Source: a bacterium
GTDB taxonomy: Bacteria; Patescibacteriota; Saccharimonadia; Saccharimonadales; Saccharimonadaceae
Length of the DNA stretch: 37,296 bases
Direction of reading: 5' to 3'
NCBI GenBank assembly: GCA_029549925.1
Contig: JAKPIF010000007.1
Coordinates: 1-37,296 of the forward strand
Positions 24,772 through 33,396 of this stretch are shown piece by piece. The notes beneath the pieces are model-generated. The model was not told the DNA's origin, did no database searches, and worked only from the letters and a program-made list of their open reading frames with translations. The stretch's first letter is position 1; every line of letters starts with the position of its first letter. The position numbers and the translations under genes are program-made.

Positions 24772-25860
24772 CCAGAGCATTATACCAAAGCTGATAAAGA
24801 GCTCTAGATACTCTGTTGGTACACCGACATTGAGTTTCCACGTACGATTAAAGAAGGCTGATCCAATAGTTACCGCAATAAAGGCGGCTAATAACAATAG
24901 ACTCTTGCTCAGATTTTTATCGCTATGCGATTTAACTGCTAAATAGACTTCGGCACAGAGAATAATTAGCGTACCAACAACGATGAACAGATTTGACCCC
25001 CAATAGATACCATTGTCGGTACCGATCGGGTCGAATAGACCGAATGCTACGGCGAAGAGTGTCGTAAAGGCGATGGGCGGCAAGAACTCATTAACGAATT
25101 TGAGATGCTTTGTTTTATTAAATAACTTCTTGAGGTTACTTCTAAAGAATGGCAAAGCTACGAGCAGAAGCCAGCCGCCAAAATAGAGCGTATTTTGAAA
25201 GGCCTGCGTATCTAAATTATGCAGATTAGTTTCACCTTGAGTGTTCAACTTGGCGTAGTCCGCTGGCGTGTCCCAGTGAAAGATGCGCTGCCCCCAGCTG
25301 AGCTCTTCACCCGCCATAACAAATAGCACTAGTGCCAGTAGGTAGGATAAGACACCTGCTAGATAGTTTTTCTCTTTAAAATAGTATTTGGCGGTTTTAG
25401 CAAAGAAAACGAGACCAACGATTTGGAATGCTGACTTGATGAATATTCCCGTGCGATAAAAAGGCTGCGACTCTTTACGAATTAGGTTAACGGCAAATTC
25501 TGGCAGGAAAATTTGTAACACAATAAAGATGATGGCTAGCGCAGGTAAAATAATCTGTAGGCGCCTAAGCAACTTTTGTACCTTGGGTAGCTTTTTTGTC
25601 TCGGCCTCGGCTTGGTGCAAATTACTCTTCCATCCGTCCTTAGTGGCGAGCAGTAGGAATACCATAGCAAGTGCCATGATAGCCACACGATAGATGTTGA
25701 ACGGATTGCCAAAGAACGGCTCCGAGATAGCTGGTTCGGCTGAAAATAGTACTAGTGAAGCGATAATTAGCCCAACCGACAAGACTACGTAAGCCGCCTG
25801 ATTGTACGGTATGACCTTGGCTGTGGCGATCGCTCCCCTGTTTTTTGCTAGCTTCTTCAT
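24697..25860 (-). CDS. Uncharacterised polytopic membrane protein with EELSWGQR motif
   Basis: A 387-residue protein with about nine to ten hydrophobic helices. In the middle it has MAGEELSWGQRIFHWDTP, soon followed by NTQGETNLHNL. The conserved-looking Glu-Glu, Trp-Gly-Gln-Arg, Asn-x-Gln-x-Glu and His-Asn residues resemble a widespread family of uncharacterised bacterial membrane proteins I recall with EEISWGQR and a downstream NLHNL; no function is known to me. Polar residues within the membrane region suggest an active or metal site. It is the second gene of an operon with the penicillin-binding protein, 20 nt downstream of it, with a strong AAGGAGG before ATG 25860. Envelope function is inferred from that context. 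Confidence 0.72.
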   Translation of the reverse strand: MKKLAKNRGAIATAKVIPYNQAAYVVLSVGLIIASLVLFSAEPAISEPFFGNPFNIYRVAIMALAMVFLLLATKDGWKSNLHQAEAETKKLPKVQKLLRRLQIILPALAIIFIVLQIFLPEFAVNLIRKESQPFYRTGIFIKSAFQIVGLVFFAKTAKYYFKEKNYLAGVLSYLLALVLFVMAGEELSWGQRIFHWDTPADYAKLNTQGETNLHNLDTQAFQNTLYFGGWLLLVALPFFRSNLKKLFNKTKHLKFVNEFLPPIAFTTLFAVAFGLFDPIGTDNGIYWGSNLFIVVGTLIILCAEVYLAVKSHSDKNLSKSLLLLAAFIAVTIGSAFFNRTWKLNVGVPTEYLELFISFGIMLWSIIVNQRTHSLASRTIASSADDAD

Positions 25861-25880
25861 GTTATTCCTCCTTATTCTAT

Positions 25881-28619
25881 CTATTCGCCCGAAGCGGTAA
25901 AGCTGATTGTTTTTGACATGTCTGTCGTGTAGTAGCCTTCATCGGTAACGACAGCATGTACAGATATGTCGCCTTTGAGATCGGCGAGGACAATGTCCCA
26001 TGACCCCGTGTCGCCTTGTTTGGCGTCGTAGGTCTTGCCGTTGACGTCAATGGCTACACCTGTGATGTTGTGTGTTCCGTTTTTAGCTAGGACCGATATT
26101 GTCCACTTATTGCCTGTTGCCTCGGGGCTGGCGGTAATGTCTGAAATGAACGGCTTAGAATCATCGCAGTTATGGTAATTGTCATACTCCGTTAAGCTAT
26201 AACCAGTCGGTGGTGTCTCGGTCGTCTTCTTTGTTATTTGGTCGGTCGACACGGTTACATCTAGTGTTTCTTGGGCGCCGCTAGGTGTGCATTCAGTGGC
26301 GCGCTTCTTGGTAACCTTATCAAAGACTACCTTTCGGACAGAGGTCGACTTCTGCTTCTTGTTGTACCAGGACGGAAAGATATCATGATTGCCACTAACA
26401 GTTAGCGTCTGAATACCATCCGGCTTGGTGAACCAGTCGCCCTGTTTCCATGTGCCGTCGACCTTAAAAACGTTGTTATAGACGTCGGAGGTGATATCAG
26501 AGACTAGCACGCCGAGGCTAGCGCCATCGCCGCCTTTGAGTGCTTTTGGTGTGTGGTTGCCTGCCCAAACAGACAAAGTAGCCTTAGGGGTATAGCTCAT
26601 CATCCAGAGGTCTTTTGGATGGTTGCCGAGATTAGACGTTCCCGTTTTAGTAGCGGTTTTGACGCCACGGACATTAAAGCCGATTGCATTACGGCCAAAG
26701 GTTGAAGCGCGAGCATTGTTATCGCTCAGGATATCGTCAATGATATAGGCGGTCTGAGCATCCATTACCTGCTTGCTGTCGGTGCCATCCTTCCACTCGT
26801 AGAGCTTTTCTTTCTGTGAATTTGTTACCTCGATAACGGTCTCATATGGTTTGTAGACACCGCCACGAGCAATCGTGGCAAAGGCGTTGACGTGTTCGAC
26901 CTGCTCTAGTCCGCAGCCGCCAATTGCCGAGGCGAGGCCAGCGCCTTTATCGGCGCCGTCTGTACAATAACTAGCATCACCGGCTTCGTGGATAAACTTT
27001 TGCGTTTCTTCGACGCCGTTTAGCGCCATCGCCTTAATGGCTGGGACGTTACGCGAACCGCCGAGGCTGCGACGAATAGTAATGTTGCCTAAGAACTTGC
27101 GATCGGCGTTTTGCACCGATGTGCCATCGGAGGTCTTATAAACGCTTTGCGGGATTGGCGTATCGGGGATAATTGAGCCAGCGCCATAGGTGCCGTTTTT
27201 ATTGTCCTGGTTATTAATTAGAGCGGCATAGACTAGTGGCTTAATCGACGAGCCTGGCTGGATGAATGAAGTAGCCGAGTTGACGGCGCCATAGCCAGGA
27301 TAATCATAGCTACGACTTCCCATCACGCCGAGAATTTGACCAGTTTGATTGTCGATCATCGTGAAGGATGCATTATCGAAGCCATAACGAACCGGCATAT
27401 AGGCATATTTACCGTTGAACAGTTTATCCATTTCGCTCTCGAGCGAATTCTGTACTCGTAGATCGAGCGTAGTTTTAATTGTCAGACCGCCTTGCCCCAT
27501 AACTTTAGCGCCGAGCTTATCGGTTAGCTCATCCTTGACCATCTGGATGAAGTGCGGCGCTTTAGCGCCAGCGAGCTGGGTATCGGCTGACTTTAATTTA
27601 TCGAGCGTCGAAACTTGCTTGGCGGCGTCAGCCTCTTGTTTGGTTATATAACCTTGCTGCTGCATGTAATTAATCACGGTCTTTTGTCGAGCGAGAAGCT
27701 GCTCGTGGCCGTCAGTATTATATGGGTTATAAAGAGTTGGCGATTGCGGAATCGAAGCGAGTAAGGCGGCTTCGTCGATTGTCAAATCTTTGGCAGATTT
27801 ACCAAAGTAAGTTTGACTGGCTGATTCGACACCATTGCGCCGGCCACCATAGGGCGACTCGTTTAGATACATAGTTAGGATTTGATCCTTGCTGTAGATT
27901 CGTTCCGTTTCGGTCGCGAGAATGGCTTCCTTAATCTTGCGCGGGATACCCGAGATGCCTCGATCGCCTGCCTCATCGGCAAAGAAGACTTGCTTAACTA
28001 GCTGCTGGGTTAATGTTGAGCCGCCCTGAGTGCCGCCATGCCCAAAGACGTTGTTAATCACTGCACGGGCTGTGCCGGTGAGCGATACTCCGCCATGCCG
28101 ATAGAAGTTTTTGTCCTCGATGGCAACGGTGGCGTCTTTCATATATTTGCTAATATTTTCGGAATCGACGACGAGGCGGTATTCGCCGGTGCCGGTATCT
28201 TCCCATAGGAGCTGCCCGTTACGATCGTAGTATCTGGTGACGGTTGTCTGCACTCGTTTAGCGAGTTCGCTTGGCTGTAGGCTCTTGAGCTCGCTTCTAA
28301 AATAGAGGAAGGCTAGACCGCCGATAGCTACGCAAATAAGCAAAAAGATACCGAGGATTTTGCCTAGCATCTTGAGTCCGTCCATGCTGAACCAGAATTT
28401 AAAGACGTGCTTTGGATTGAGCCGCGCAAAGAAACGCTTGACTGGATTCTTTGGTAGAGTCGCCAAATATTCGGCATGCTCGCGTGCCTTGCGCTCTTTC
28501 TTTAGCGCCCGTTTACTTTTGCCGCGGTTTGCCGTCAGGCTGGAATAAGTAGCGTATTTGCGCCCACTCGTCTCGCGGTATTCATCATCCTTACTCGCTG
28601 ATTTGCTCTTTTTAGCCAT
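25881..28619 (-). CDS. Class A penicillin-binding protein (transglycosylase/transpeptidase)
   Basis: Bifunctional peptidoglycan synthase. The 912-residue protein begins with about 70 basic cytoplasmic residues, then one membrane helix (ILGIFLLICVAIGGLAFLYF). The GT51 glycosyltransferase domain follows (AIEDKNFYRHGG, GGSTLTQQLVKQ, KIKEAILATE, LNESPYGG). The transpeptidase domain has SxxK in GSSIKPL (about residue 455), SRN as the SxN motif and KTGTSN (about 655). The C-terminus (about 770-912) is a beta-rich, Ig-like region with two cysteines. The start at 28619 is preferred, since GAGG sits 4 nt upstream; ATG 28631 (MRGAMAKK) would place that site inside the gene. It is transcribed with the membrane protein gene downstream. 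Confidence 0.94.
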   Translation of the reverse strand: MAKKSKSASKDDEYRETSGRKYATYSSLTANRGKSKRALKKERKAREHAEYLATLPKNPVKRFFARLNPKHVFKFWFSMDGLKMLGKILGIFLLICVAIGGLAFLYFRSELKSLQPSELAKRVQTTVTRYYDRNGQLLWEDTGTGEYRLVVDSENISKYMKDATVAIEDKNFYRHGGVSLTGTARAVINNVFGHGGTQGGSTLTQQLVKQVFFADEAGDRGISGIPRKIKEAILATETERIYSKDQILTMYLNESPYGGRRNGVESASQTYFGKSAKDLTIDEAALLASIPQSPTLYNPYNTDGHEQLLARQKTVINYMQQQGYITKQEADAAKQVSTLDKLKSADTQLAGAKAPHFIQMVKDELTDKLGAKVMGQGGLTIKTTLDLRVQNSLESEMDKLFNGKYAYMPVRYGFDNASFTMIDNQTGQILGVMGSRSYDYPGYGAVNSATSFIQPGSSIKPLVYAALINNQDNKNGTYGAGSIIPDTPIPQSVYKTSDGTSVQNADRKFLGNITIRRSLGGSRNVPAIKAMALNGVEETQKFIHEAGDASYCTDGADKGAGLASAIGGCGLEQVEHVNAFATIARGGVYKPYETVIEVTNSQKEKLYEWKDGTDSKQVMDAQTAYIIDDILSDNNARASTFGRNAIGFNVRGVKTATKTGTSNLGNHPKDLWMMSYTPKATLSVWAGNHTPKALKGGDGASLGVLVSDITSDVYNNVFKVDGTWKQGDWFTKPDGIQTLTVSGNHDIFPSWYNKKQKSTSVRKVVFDKVTKKRATECTPSGAQETLDVTVSTDQITKKTTETPPTGYSLTEYDNYHNCDDSKPFISDITASPEATGNKWTISVLAKNGTHNITGVAIDVNGKTYDAKQGDTGSWDIVLADLKGDISVHAVVTDEGYYTTDMSKTISFTASGE

Positions 28620-28646
28620 TGCCCCTCGCATTATTTAATCGTTATC

Positions 28647-28655
28647 ATTTTACCA
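28647..28655 (-). promoter_or_regulatory. Extended -10 promoter of the PBP operon
   Basis: TGGTAAAAT on the minus strand. The start would fall near 28640, leaving a leader of about 20 nt with GAGG before ATG 28619. It diverges from the tyrS promoter about 105 nt away. Confidence 0.6.
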
Positions 28656-28760
28656 TACTTTCAAATTGAAGTGGTAATGTATTTTGTTTCGCCACCCAGC
28701 CACTACCTACCATGCTTCAGGGAGGGGCGTAGTCAATCGAGTGGGTTTTACCTCCGCTTA

Positions 28761-28769
28761 TGTTATATT
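28761..28769 (+). promoter_or_regulatory. Extended -10 promoter of tyrS
   Basis: TGTTATATT; the hexamer ends 6 nt before ATG 28776. It excludes a longer N-terminus from 28671, which would translate intergenic sequence and the promoter. Confidence 0.7.
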
Positions 28770-28775
28770 AATAAT

Positions 28776-29999
28776 ATGACATTTAGCGAAGAGTTACAGT
28801 GGCGGGGACTAGTTGGTCAGACGACCATTGAGGATTTAACGGAGTTAGACAAACCGGGCAAGATTTTTTACATTGGTGCCGATCCTAGCGCCAATAGTAT
28901 GACTATCGGTAATCTAGCGGCAATGGTGACTTGTGCTCGTTTTATTAAGGCGGGGCACAAAGGTATCATCCTCGTTGGTGGTGCGACCTGTATGGCGGGC
29001 GGCGATCCGGACGGCAAGGATGAGACGCGTGCTAAGATTGATTTGGATGTCATTAATTCTCGCGTAGAGAGGTTTAAGGCACAATATCACCAGCTCTTCC
29101 GCGGCATGGATATTAACGTAGTCAACAACTACGATTGGTTTAAGGATATTAATTACATCGAGTTTCTGCGCAATATCGGCTGGCATTTTTCGATGACACA
29201 GCTACTGGACCGCGACTTTGTTAAGAAGCGCATTGGTGTGGGCGGCAAGGGCATTAACTACGCTGAGTTTAGCTATTCGCTCATTCAGGGCTACGACTTT
29301 TTGCACTTATATCGCCGTTATGGTGCAACGATTCAAATTTGCGGGGTGGATCAATTTGGCAATTCGACTAGTGGCATGCGCCTGATTGACAAGCTCGATG
29401 GCGGACACGCGGACGTATTTGGTATTCCGCTTGTCATCAATAAGGCGACTGGCAAGAAGTTTGGCAAGAGCGAAGCTGGTGCCGTATGGCTCGACCCAAC
29501 CATGACTTCGCCGTATCAGTTCTACCAGTTCTGGCTTAACTGTGATGACGCGGGTGTGATTGACTATCTAAAGGTGTATACGTTCTTATCGCCGGAAGAG
29601 ATTATGGATATTGAGAAGCAGCAGGGGGAAAATCCCGGCGCGCGTATCGCCCAAAAGCGTCTAGCGGAAGAAGTCACTCGCTATGTTCATGGCGATAAAG
29701 CGCTAGAGAGTGTGCAACATGTTACCGGGGTGCTATTTGGTGATGGCGAAGCAGACAAGCTCAATGGTGACGAACTAACGGCGCTGGCGCGCGAGATCCC
29801 GAAAGTAGATTTGACGGATGGTCTCACAATTATTGGTGCACTAACCGCGAGTGGTCTAGCTAAGAGCAATGGCGAAGCTAGGCGACTGGTTAGAGAAGGT
29901 GCTGTCAAAGTGAATGGAGCTAAAACTAACGAAGATGGGCCATTGACAGGTGTAAGTCTGATTAAGAAAGGCAAGAATAGTTTTGCGCTCGTTTGCTGA
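28776..29999 (+). CDS. tyrS: Tyrosyl-tRNA synthetase
   Basis: Charges tRNA-Tyr with tyrosine. The 407-residue class I synthetase starts MTFSEELQWRGL. The first signature reads GADPSANSMTIGNL, so the HIGH box is TIGN. GGATCMAGGDPDGKDETR follows (canonical GGATGxIGDPSGK with changes), then SYSLIQGYDFLHLYRRYG, QICGVDQFGN and the second signature KKFGKSE (about residue 226). An S4 RNA-binding domain closes the protein (SNGEARRLVREGAVKVNG). TIGN still fits the general class I pattern. Start 28776 is set by the leaderless promoter. The 3' end overlaps the next gene by 17 nt. Confidence 0.94.
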   Translation: MTFSEELQWRGLVGQTTIEDLTELDKPGKIFYIGADPSANSMTIGNLAAMVTCARFIKAGHKGIILVGGATCMAGGDPDGKDETRAKIDLDVINSRVERFKAQYHQLFRGMDINVVNNYDWFKDINYIEFLRNIGWHFSMTQLLDRDFVKKRIGVGGKGINYAEFSYSLIQGYDFLHLYRRYGATIQICGVDQFGNSTSGMRLIDKLDGGHADVFGIPLVINKATGKKFGKSEAGAVWLDPTMTSPYQFYQFWLNCDDAGVIDYLKVYTFLSPEEIMDIEKQQGENPGARIAQKRLAEEVTRYVHGDKALESVQHVTGVLFGDGEADKLNGDELTALAREIPKVDLTDGLTIIGALTASGLAKSNGEARRLVREGAVKVNGAKTNEDGPLTGVSLIKKGKNSFALVC

Positions 30000-30561
30000 A
30001 AAGTTTCTAATTACAGTGTGCCACGCCCTGATGGGGCTAGCGATGGTGCTAATCATCTTTAATATTCTAGTGCTCGTCACTGGCCAAGCAGCGAGTCTCA
30101 ATAATTTACTCTCGAGCGATAGCTTAAAGCATATCTTTATAAGTGAGCCGGGGGCTTATAGTGATACTTCGCCCGAGGTACTTCGCGGTGTGCTAGTTAA
30201 GTTTTACTTGCCCGCAATTGTTACTGGTGCGATTTGCGGAACGGTGCTCGTAGCACTTTTAATATATGCAATAATCACAGGCTTGGATACGCTGGGTCGA
30301 TTCACGATTAACCTTGTTGCCAGGCGCTTTGGCGAGCGGGACGTGCGTTATCGCCCGCTAATAATTTTTAGCGTGTGGACAGTAGCGATTGTCGCTATAT
30401 GGGCGGTACTCAACATTGATAGCACGCTAAATTATTTATTGGCTGGTGTCGCTCTAATGGTCGTCGATCTTCTACTTGGCTGCGCGACGCAGGACTATGT
30501 AGTGGATGAAGCCAAGAACGAAATCAAAAAAGCGCACAAAATCACTAAGGAATCTGCGTGA
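29983..30561 (+). CDS. Small polytopic membrane protein, unknown function
   Basis: A 192-residue protein not recognised. It has about four hydrophobic helices: VCHALMGLAMVLIIFNILVL, LPAIVTGAICGTVLVALLIY, LIIFSVWTVAIVAIWAVL and LLAGVALMVVDLLLG. A polar loop follows the first helix, and a charged cytoplasmic tail (DEAKNEIKKAHKITKESA) ends the protein. The frame opens with TTG 29983 overlapping tyrS; GAAAGG lies 11 nt upstream, which is far, so the start is uncertain. Its TGA stop overlaps the GTG of recG (GTGA), so it is translationally coupled between tyrS and recG. Confidence 0.6.
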   Translation: MRSFAEKFLITVCHALMGLAMVLIIFNILVLVTGQAASLNNLLSSDSLKHIFISEPGAYSDTSPEVLRGVLVKFYLPAIVTGAICGTVLVALLIYAIITGLDTLGRFTINLVARRFGERDVRYRPLIIFSVWTVAIVAIWAVLNIDSTLNYLLAGVALMVVDLLLGCATQDYVVDEAKNEIKKAHKITKESA

Positions 30562-32606
30562 ATCTTCGCACGCCTATTACTGATATCAAAGGCGTCGGCC
30601 CGAAAACGGGCGAGAAGTTCGTCGGTGCCGGCATTGCGACGGCGGGCGATTTAATTAATTATTATCCACGCACCTACGACGATTATTCCGGTGCGGAAAA
30701 TATCGCCGATATCAAGCCTGGTAAAGTGACCCTGCGGGCGCGGGTCGAGTCAATTAGCACTCGCTATGCCCGACGCAATCTAAAGATTACCACAGCGACA
30801 TTAGTCGACGATAACGACGACAAAGTGCAGGCGGTGTGGTTTAATCAGCCGTTCCGCGAGCGTCAGCTAAAAGCGGGTGGGCAATTCTACTTTAGCGGTG
30901 ATTTCAAATTGCAATACGGGCGCTACCAACTATCCAGTCCAAAGTGTGAAGCGGCGAAAGATATGCCGCTCAAATCTGACAACATTGTGCCAGTCTACTC
31001 CTTGAAAAATGGGCTAAAGATGTCCACGCTGAAAACGGTTATAACAAATGTCAAACCGCTCATTGCTGTACTGCCCGAGAATTTGCCTTTCGATGTGGTG
31101 GCGGATGGTAATTTGATGAGTCATAGCGATGCTGTGATGGAGGCTCATTTTCCGACTAGTCGCGACAAGCTGAAGCAGGCGCGTAGCCGCTTAGCCTTCG
31201 AGGAGCTATATAGTCTAATTTTGGCGGCGCGGATGAATCGTGATGCCAACCAGCGTATTAAAGCACGGCCAATTAAATTTACGCTAGATAATATTAAAAC
31301 TTTCGTGGCAAACTTGCCGTTCACAATGACCAGCGCCCAGCGGCGAGCGGCGTGGGAAATTCTGCAGGATTTTGGTAGAGATGTGCCGATGAACCGTCTA
31401 CTCCAGGGCGATGTTGGCTCGGGTAAAACCGTAGTGGCGGCTCTAGCGGCATATCAAGCGAAAGTGGACGGTTATCAGACAGCCATTATGGTGCCAACTG
31501 AAGTGCTAGCGACGCAGCATGCGGCAACTTTCGCTAATCTGCTCAGCGGTCTAAATGTCAATGTCGCTCTATTGACGGGCTCGGTGAAGGGCAAAGCACG
31601 CGATGAGGTGCTAGAAAAACTTAAAAATTGCGAAATAGATATCATTATCGGCACGCATGCCTTATTCCAGCCGAATGTTGAATTTCAAAATCTCGGCTTT
31701 GTCGTAATTGACGAACAGCATCGTTTTGGCGTGCGTCAGCGTCAAGAGCTACTAGATAAAACGGGCGACAAATACTTACCGCATCTGCTTGCTATGACGG
31801 CGACACCGATTCCTCGTTCGCTGCAACTGACTGTTTTTGGCGACGTGGATGTTTCGACGCTGAATGAATTGCCAAAGGGTCGTCAAGTGGTTGAGACGAA
31901 AATTATTATGCCGGCTAATCGTCAGCCAGTGACAGAGCGAGTCAGAGCGGAACTCGCAGCGGGGCATCAGATCTACTATATTGCAAAACTAATCGAGGAA
32001 AAGGAAGATTCCGAAAAGACTAGTGCCGATGTCCTGTATAAAAAAGTAGTAAAAGCTTATCCGGGCGCGCGAGTGGGTATCTTGCACGGTAAAATGCCAG
32101 CCGAAACAAAGGAAAAGATTATGCGCGAATTTGAGGCGCATGAGACAGATATTCTAGTATCCACTACAGTGGTCGAGGTTGGTGTCGACGTGCCGAATGC
32201 GACCGTAATGGTGATAGAGAATGCCGATCAATTTGGTCTGGCGCAATTACACCAGCTACGGGGGCGTGTGGGGCGAGGTGACGCCAAATCTTACTGTTTT
32301 GTGGTGCAAACCGACGGCGGTGAGCCGTCGCGGCGACTAAAAGAGATTGAGCGTAGTAATGACGGTTTTTATCTAGCGGAAGTCGATCTTGCGATGCGTG
32401 GGGCGGGCGAAATCTATGGCACGGCGCAGCACGGCGATCTGAATCTAAAAGTTGCCAACCTTGCGGATACGAAGATGATCAAGCGAGCGAGCGATGCAGC
32501 CAAAGCAACTATTGAGCAGTTAAAGGTGCAGCCCGATTATCTCGAGAACTATCCCGAACTCCAGCAGTTGATTAATAAATACCAAAAGCTAACGACGCTC
32601 AACTAG
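30558..32606 (+). CDS. recG: RecG, branch-migrating ATP-dependent DNA helicase
   Basis: Reverses stalled forks and drives branch migration in recombination. The 682-residue protein has an N-terminal wedge/OB domain (ITDIKGVGPKTGEKF, DLINYYPRTYDDY), then the superfamily 2 helicase. Motif Q region is LPFTMTSAQRRA, Walker A GDVGSGKT is near residue 284, DEQH is in VIDEQHRFGVRQR, TATPIPRSL is motif III, and STTVVEVGVDVPNA and QLRGRVGRG are motifs V and VI. It starts at GTG 30558, with AAGGA 6 nt upstream, overlapping the previous stop. Intact and of usual length. Confidence 0.96.
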   Translation: MNLRTPITDIKGVGPKTGEKFVGAGIATAGDLINYYPRTYDDYSGAENIADIKPGKVTLRARVESISTRYARRNLKITTATLVDDNDDKVQAVWFNQPFRERQLKAGGQFYFSGDFKLQYGRYQLSSPKCEAAKDMPLKSDNIVPVYSLKNGLKMSTLKTVITNVKPLIAVLPENLPFDVVADGNLMSHSDAVMEAHFPTSRDKLKQARSRLAFEELYSLILAARMNRDANQRIKARPIKFTLDNIKTFVANLPFTMTSAQRRAAWEILQDFGRDVPMNRLLQGDVGSGKTVVAALAAYQAKVDGYQTAIMVPTEVLATQHAATFANLLSGLNVNVALLTGSVKGKARDEVLEKLKNCEIDIIIGTHALFQPNVEFQNLGFVVIDEQHRFGVRQRQELLDKTGDKYLPHLLAMTATPIPRSLQLTVFGDVDVSTLNELPKGRQVVETKIIMPANRQPVTERVRAELAAGHQIYYIAKLIEEKEDSEKTSADVLYKKVVKAYPGARVGILHGKMPAETKEKIMREFEAHETDILVSTTVVEVGVDVPNATVMVIENADQFGLAQLHQLRGRVGRGDAKSYCFVVQTDGGEPSRRLKEIERSNDGFYLAEVDLAMRGAGEIYGTAQHGDLNLKVANLADTKMIKRASDAAKATIEQLKVQPDYLENYPELQQLINKYQKLTTLN

Positions 32607-32620
32607 AACGACAACTAAGG

Positions 32621-32626
32621 TAGAAT
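32621..32626 (+). promoter_or_regulatory. -10 box of rsmD
   Basis: TAGAAT, 6 nt before ATG 32633. It lacks the upstream TG seen at other promoters, so it is a weaker member of the leaderless set. Confidence 0.5.
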
Positions 32627-32632
32627 AGATAT

Positions 32633-33199
32633 ATGACAAAACCGACCAAACGTATACGAATCACCGGTGGCGAATTCCGCGGCCGCTACATTCGGGCGGA
32701 TATCGGCGTCGGTACGCATCCGATGGGCGACCGTCCACGGCTGGGCCTGATGAACTCACTGATGGCGCGAGGGGTAATAGCGGGCGCGAACGTACTAGAT
32801 GCTTTTGCTGGCACAGGTGCACTGGGGTTAGAAGCACTGAGCCGCGGGGCGGCGCGGTGTGATTTTATTGAACGATACGGCTTAGGCTGTAAAGTTATTA
32901 GCGACAATATTACAACACTAGGCGTGAGCGATAGGGCAAGGGTCATCCACTCTGACGTTAGAATATGGGGCGAAGAGTATCACGAAGCGCCCAAATACGA
33001 CTTAATTTTAGCCGATCCGCCCTATGATAATCCGCAGTTTTCCACAGTCTTTTTACTAACAAAAGCTTTGAAACAAAACGGGCTTATGGTATTATCTTAT
33101 CCAGGTAGAGTGTGTGAGCCGAAACCTAATAATGGAGTTGTTGTGGTGGATGACCTATGTTACGGAGAAGCGACTCTAGCACTCTACCGTAAGATGTGA
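32633..33199 (+). CDS. rsmD: RsmD, 16S rRNA guanine-N2 methyltransferase
   Basis: Methylates G966 (E. coli numbering) of 16S rRNA using S-adenosylmethionine. The 188-residue protein begins with the RNA-contacting RITGGEFRGR motif. It then has the SAM-binding loop LDAFAGTGALGLEALSRGA, an acidic residue after the second strand (FIERYG), and the catalytic DPPY motif in LILADPPYDNPQF. All key residues are present. It ends in TGA 33197-33199, which lies in the promoter of the following tRNA-Leu. Confidence 0.94.
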   Translation: MTKPTKRIRITGGEFRGRYIRADIGVGTHPMGDRPRLGLMNSLMARGVIAGANVLDAFAGTGALGLEALSRGAARCDFIERYGLGCKVISDNITTLGVSDRARVIHSDVRIWGEEYHEAPKYDLILADPPYDNPQFSTVFLLTKALKQNGLMVLSYPGRVCEPKPNNGVVVVDDLCYGEATLALYRKM

Positions 33200-33205
33200 T
33201 ATGAT
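33197..33205 (+). promoter_or_regulatory. Extended -10 promoter of tRNA-Leu(UAG)
   Basis: TGATATGAT; it ends 8 nt before the first tRNA base. The TG is part of the rsmD TGA stop codon. Confidence 0.6.
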
Positions 33206-33213
33206 TAGACCAC

Positions 33214-33298
33214 GCGCGAGTGGTGAAATTGGTATACACGTATGCCTTAGGAGCATATGCCTTCGGGCGTGGAGGTTCAAGTCCTCTCTCGCGCACCA
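33214..33298 (+). tRNA. tRNA-Leu (anticodon UAG)
   Basis: 85 nt with an encoded CCA. The acceptor GCGCGAG pairs with CTCGCGC, then A and CCA. The anticodon stem TATGC/GCATA encloses loop CTTAGGA, giving anticodon TAG (reads CUA and other CUN codons). There is a long class II variable arm (TGCCTTCGGGCGT) and a T arm with GGTTCAAGTCC. The long variable arm fits leucine. Confidence 0.96.
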
Positions 33299-33311
33299 AA
33301 CAGTTATTATT

Positions 33312-33337
33312 GGCTCTTACCAGAGAGCCTATTTTTT
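33312..33337 (+). terminator. Rho-independent terminator after tRNA-Leu(UAG)
   Basis: GGCTCT (33312-33317) pairs with AGAGCC (33324-33329), 6-nt loop, followed by TATTTTTT. It begins 13 nt after the tRNA 3' end. Confidence 0.85.
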
Positions 33338-33361
33338 AATTATTGCGATAACGGTTTAATG

Positions 33362-33370
33362 TGATAATAT
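33362..33370 (+). promoter_or_regulatory. Promoter of the surface protein gene
   Basis: Extended -10 TGATAATAT (hexamer 33365-33370) with a possible -35 TTGCGA at 33343-33348, spacing 16 nt. The message would start near 33377, leaving a leader. Confidence 0.5.
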
Positions 33371-33396
33371 AGTGGTACGTAGGTTAGTAGCTACGG

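Noticed and set aside
28690-28756. A third, degenerate REP copy between the PBP and tyrS genes (AGGGAGGGGCG ... GAGTGGGTTTT).
   Set aside because: Order and some blocks resemble the REP right arm, but the stems are imperfect and the central GATGAGC/GCTCATC hairpin is missing. It could be a decayed copy, yet the support is too weak to list.
28671-28775. A 35-residue N-terminal extension of tyrS from ATG 28671.
   Set aside because: It would translate the intergenic region and the extended -10 box; the conserved protein starts at 28776.
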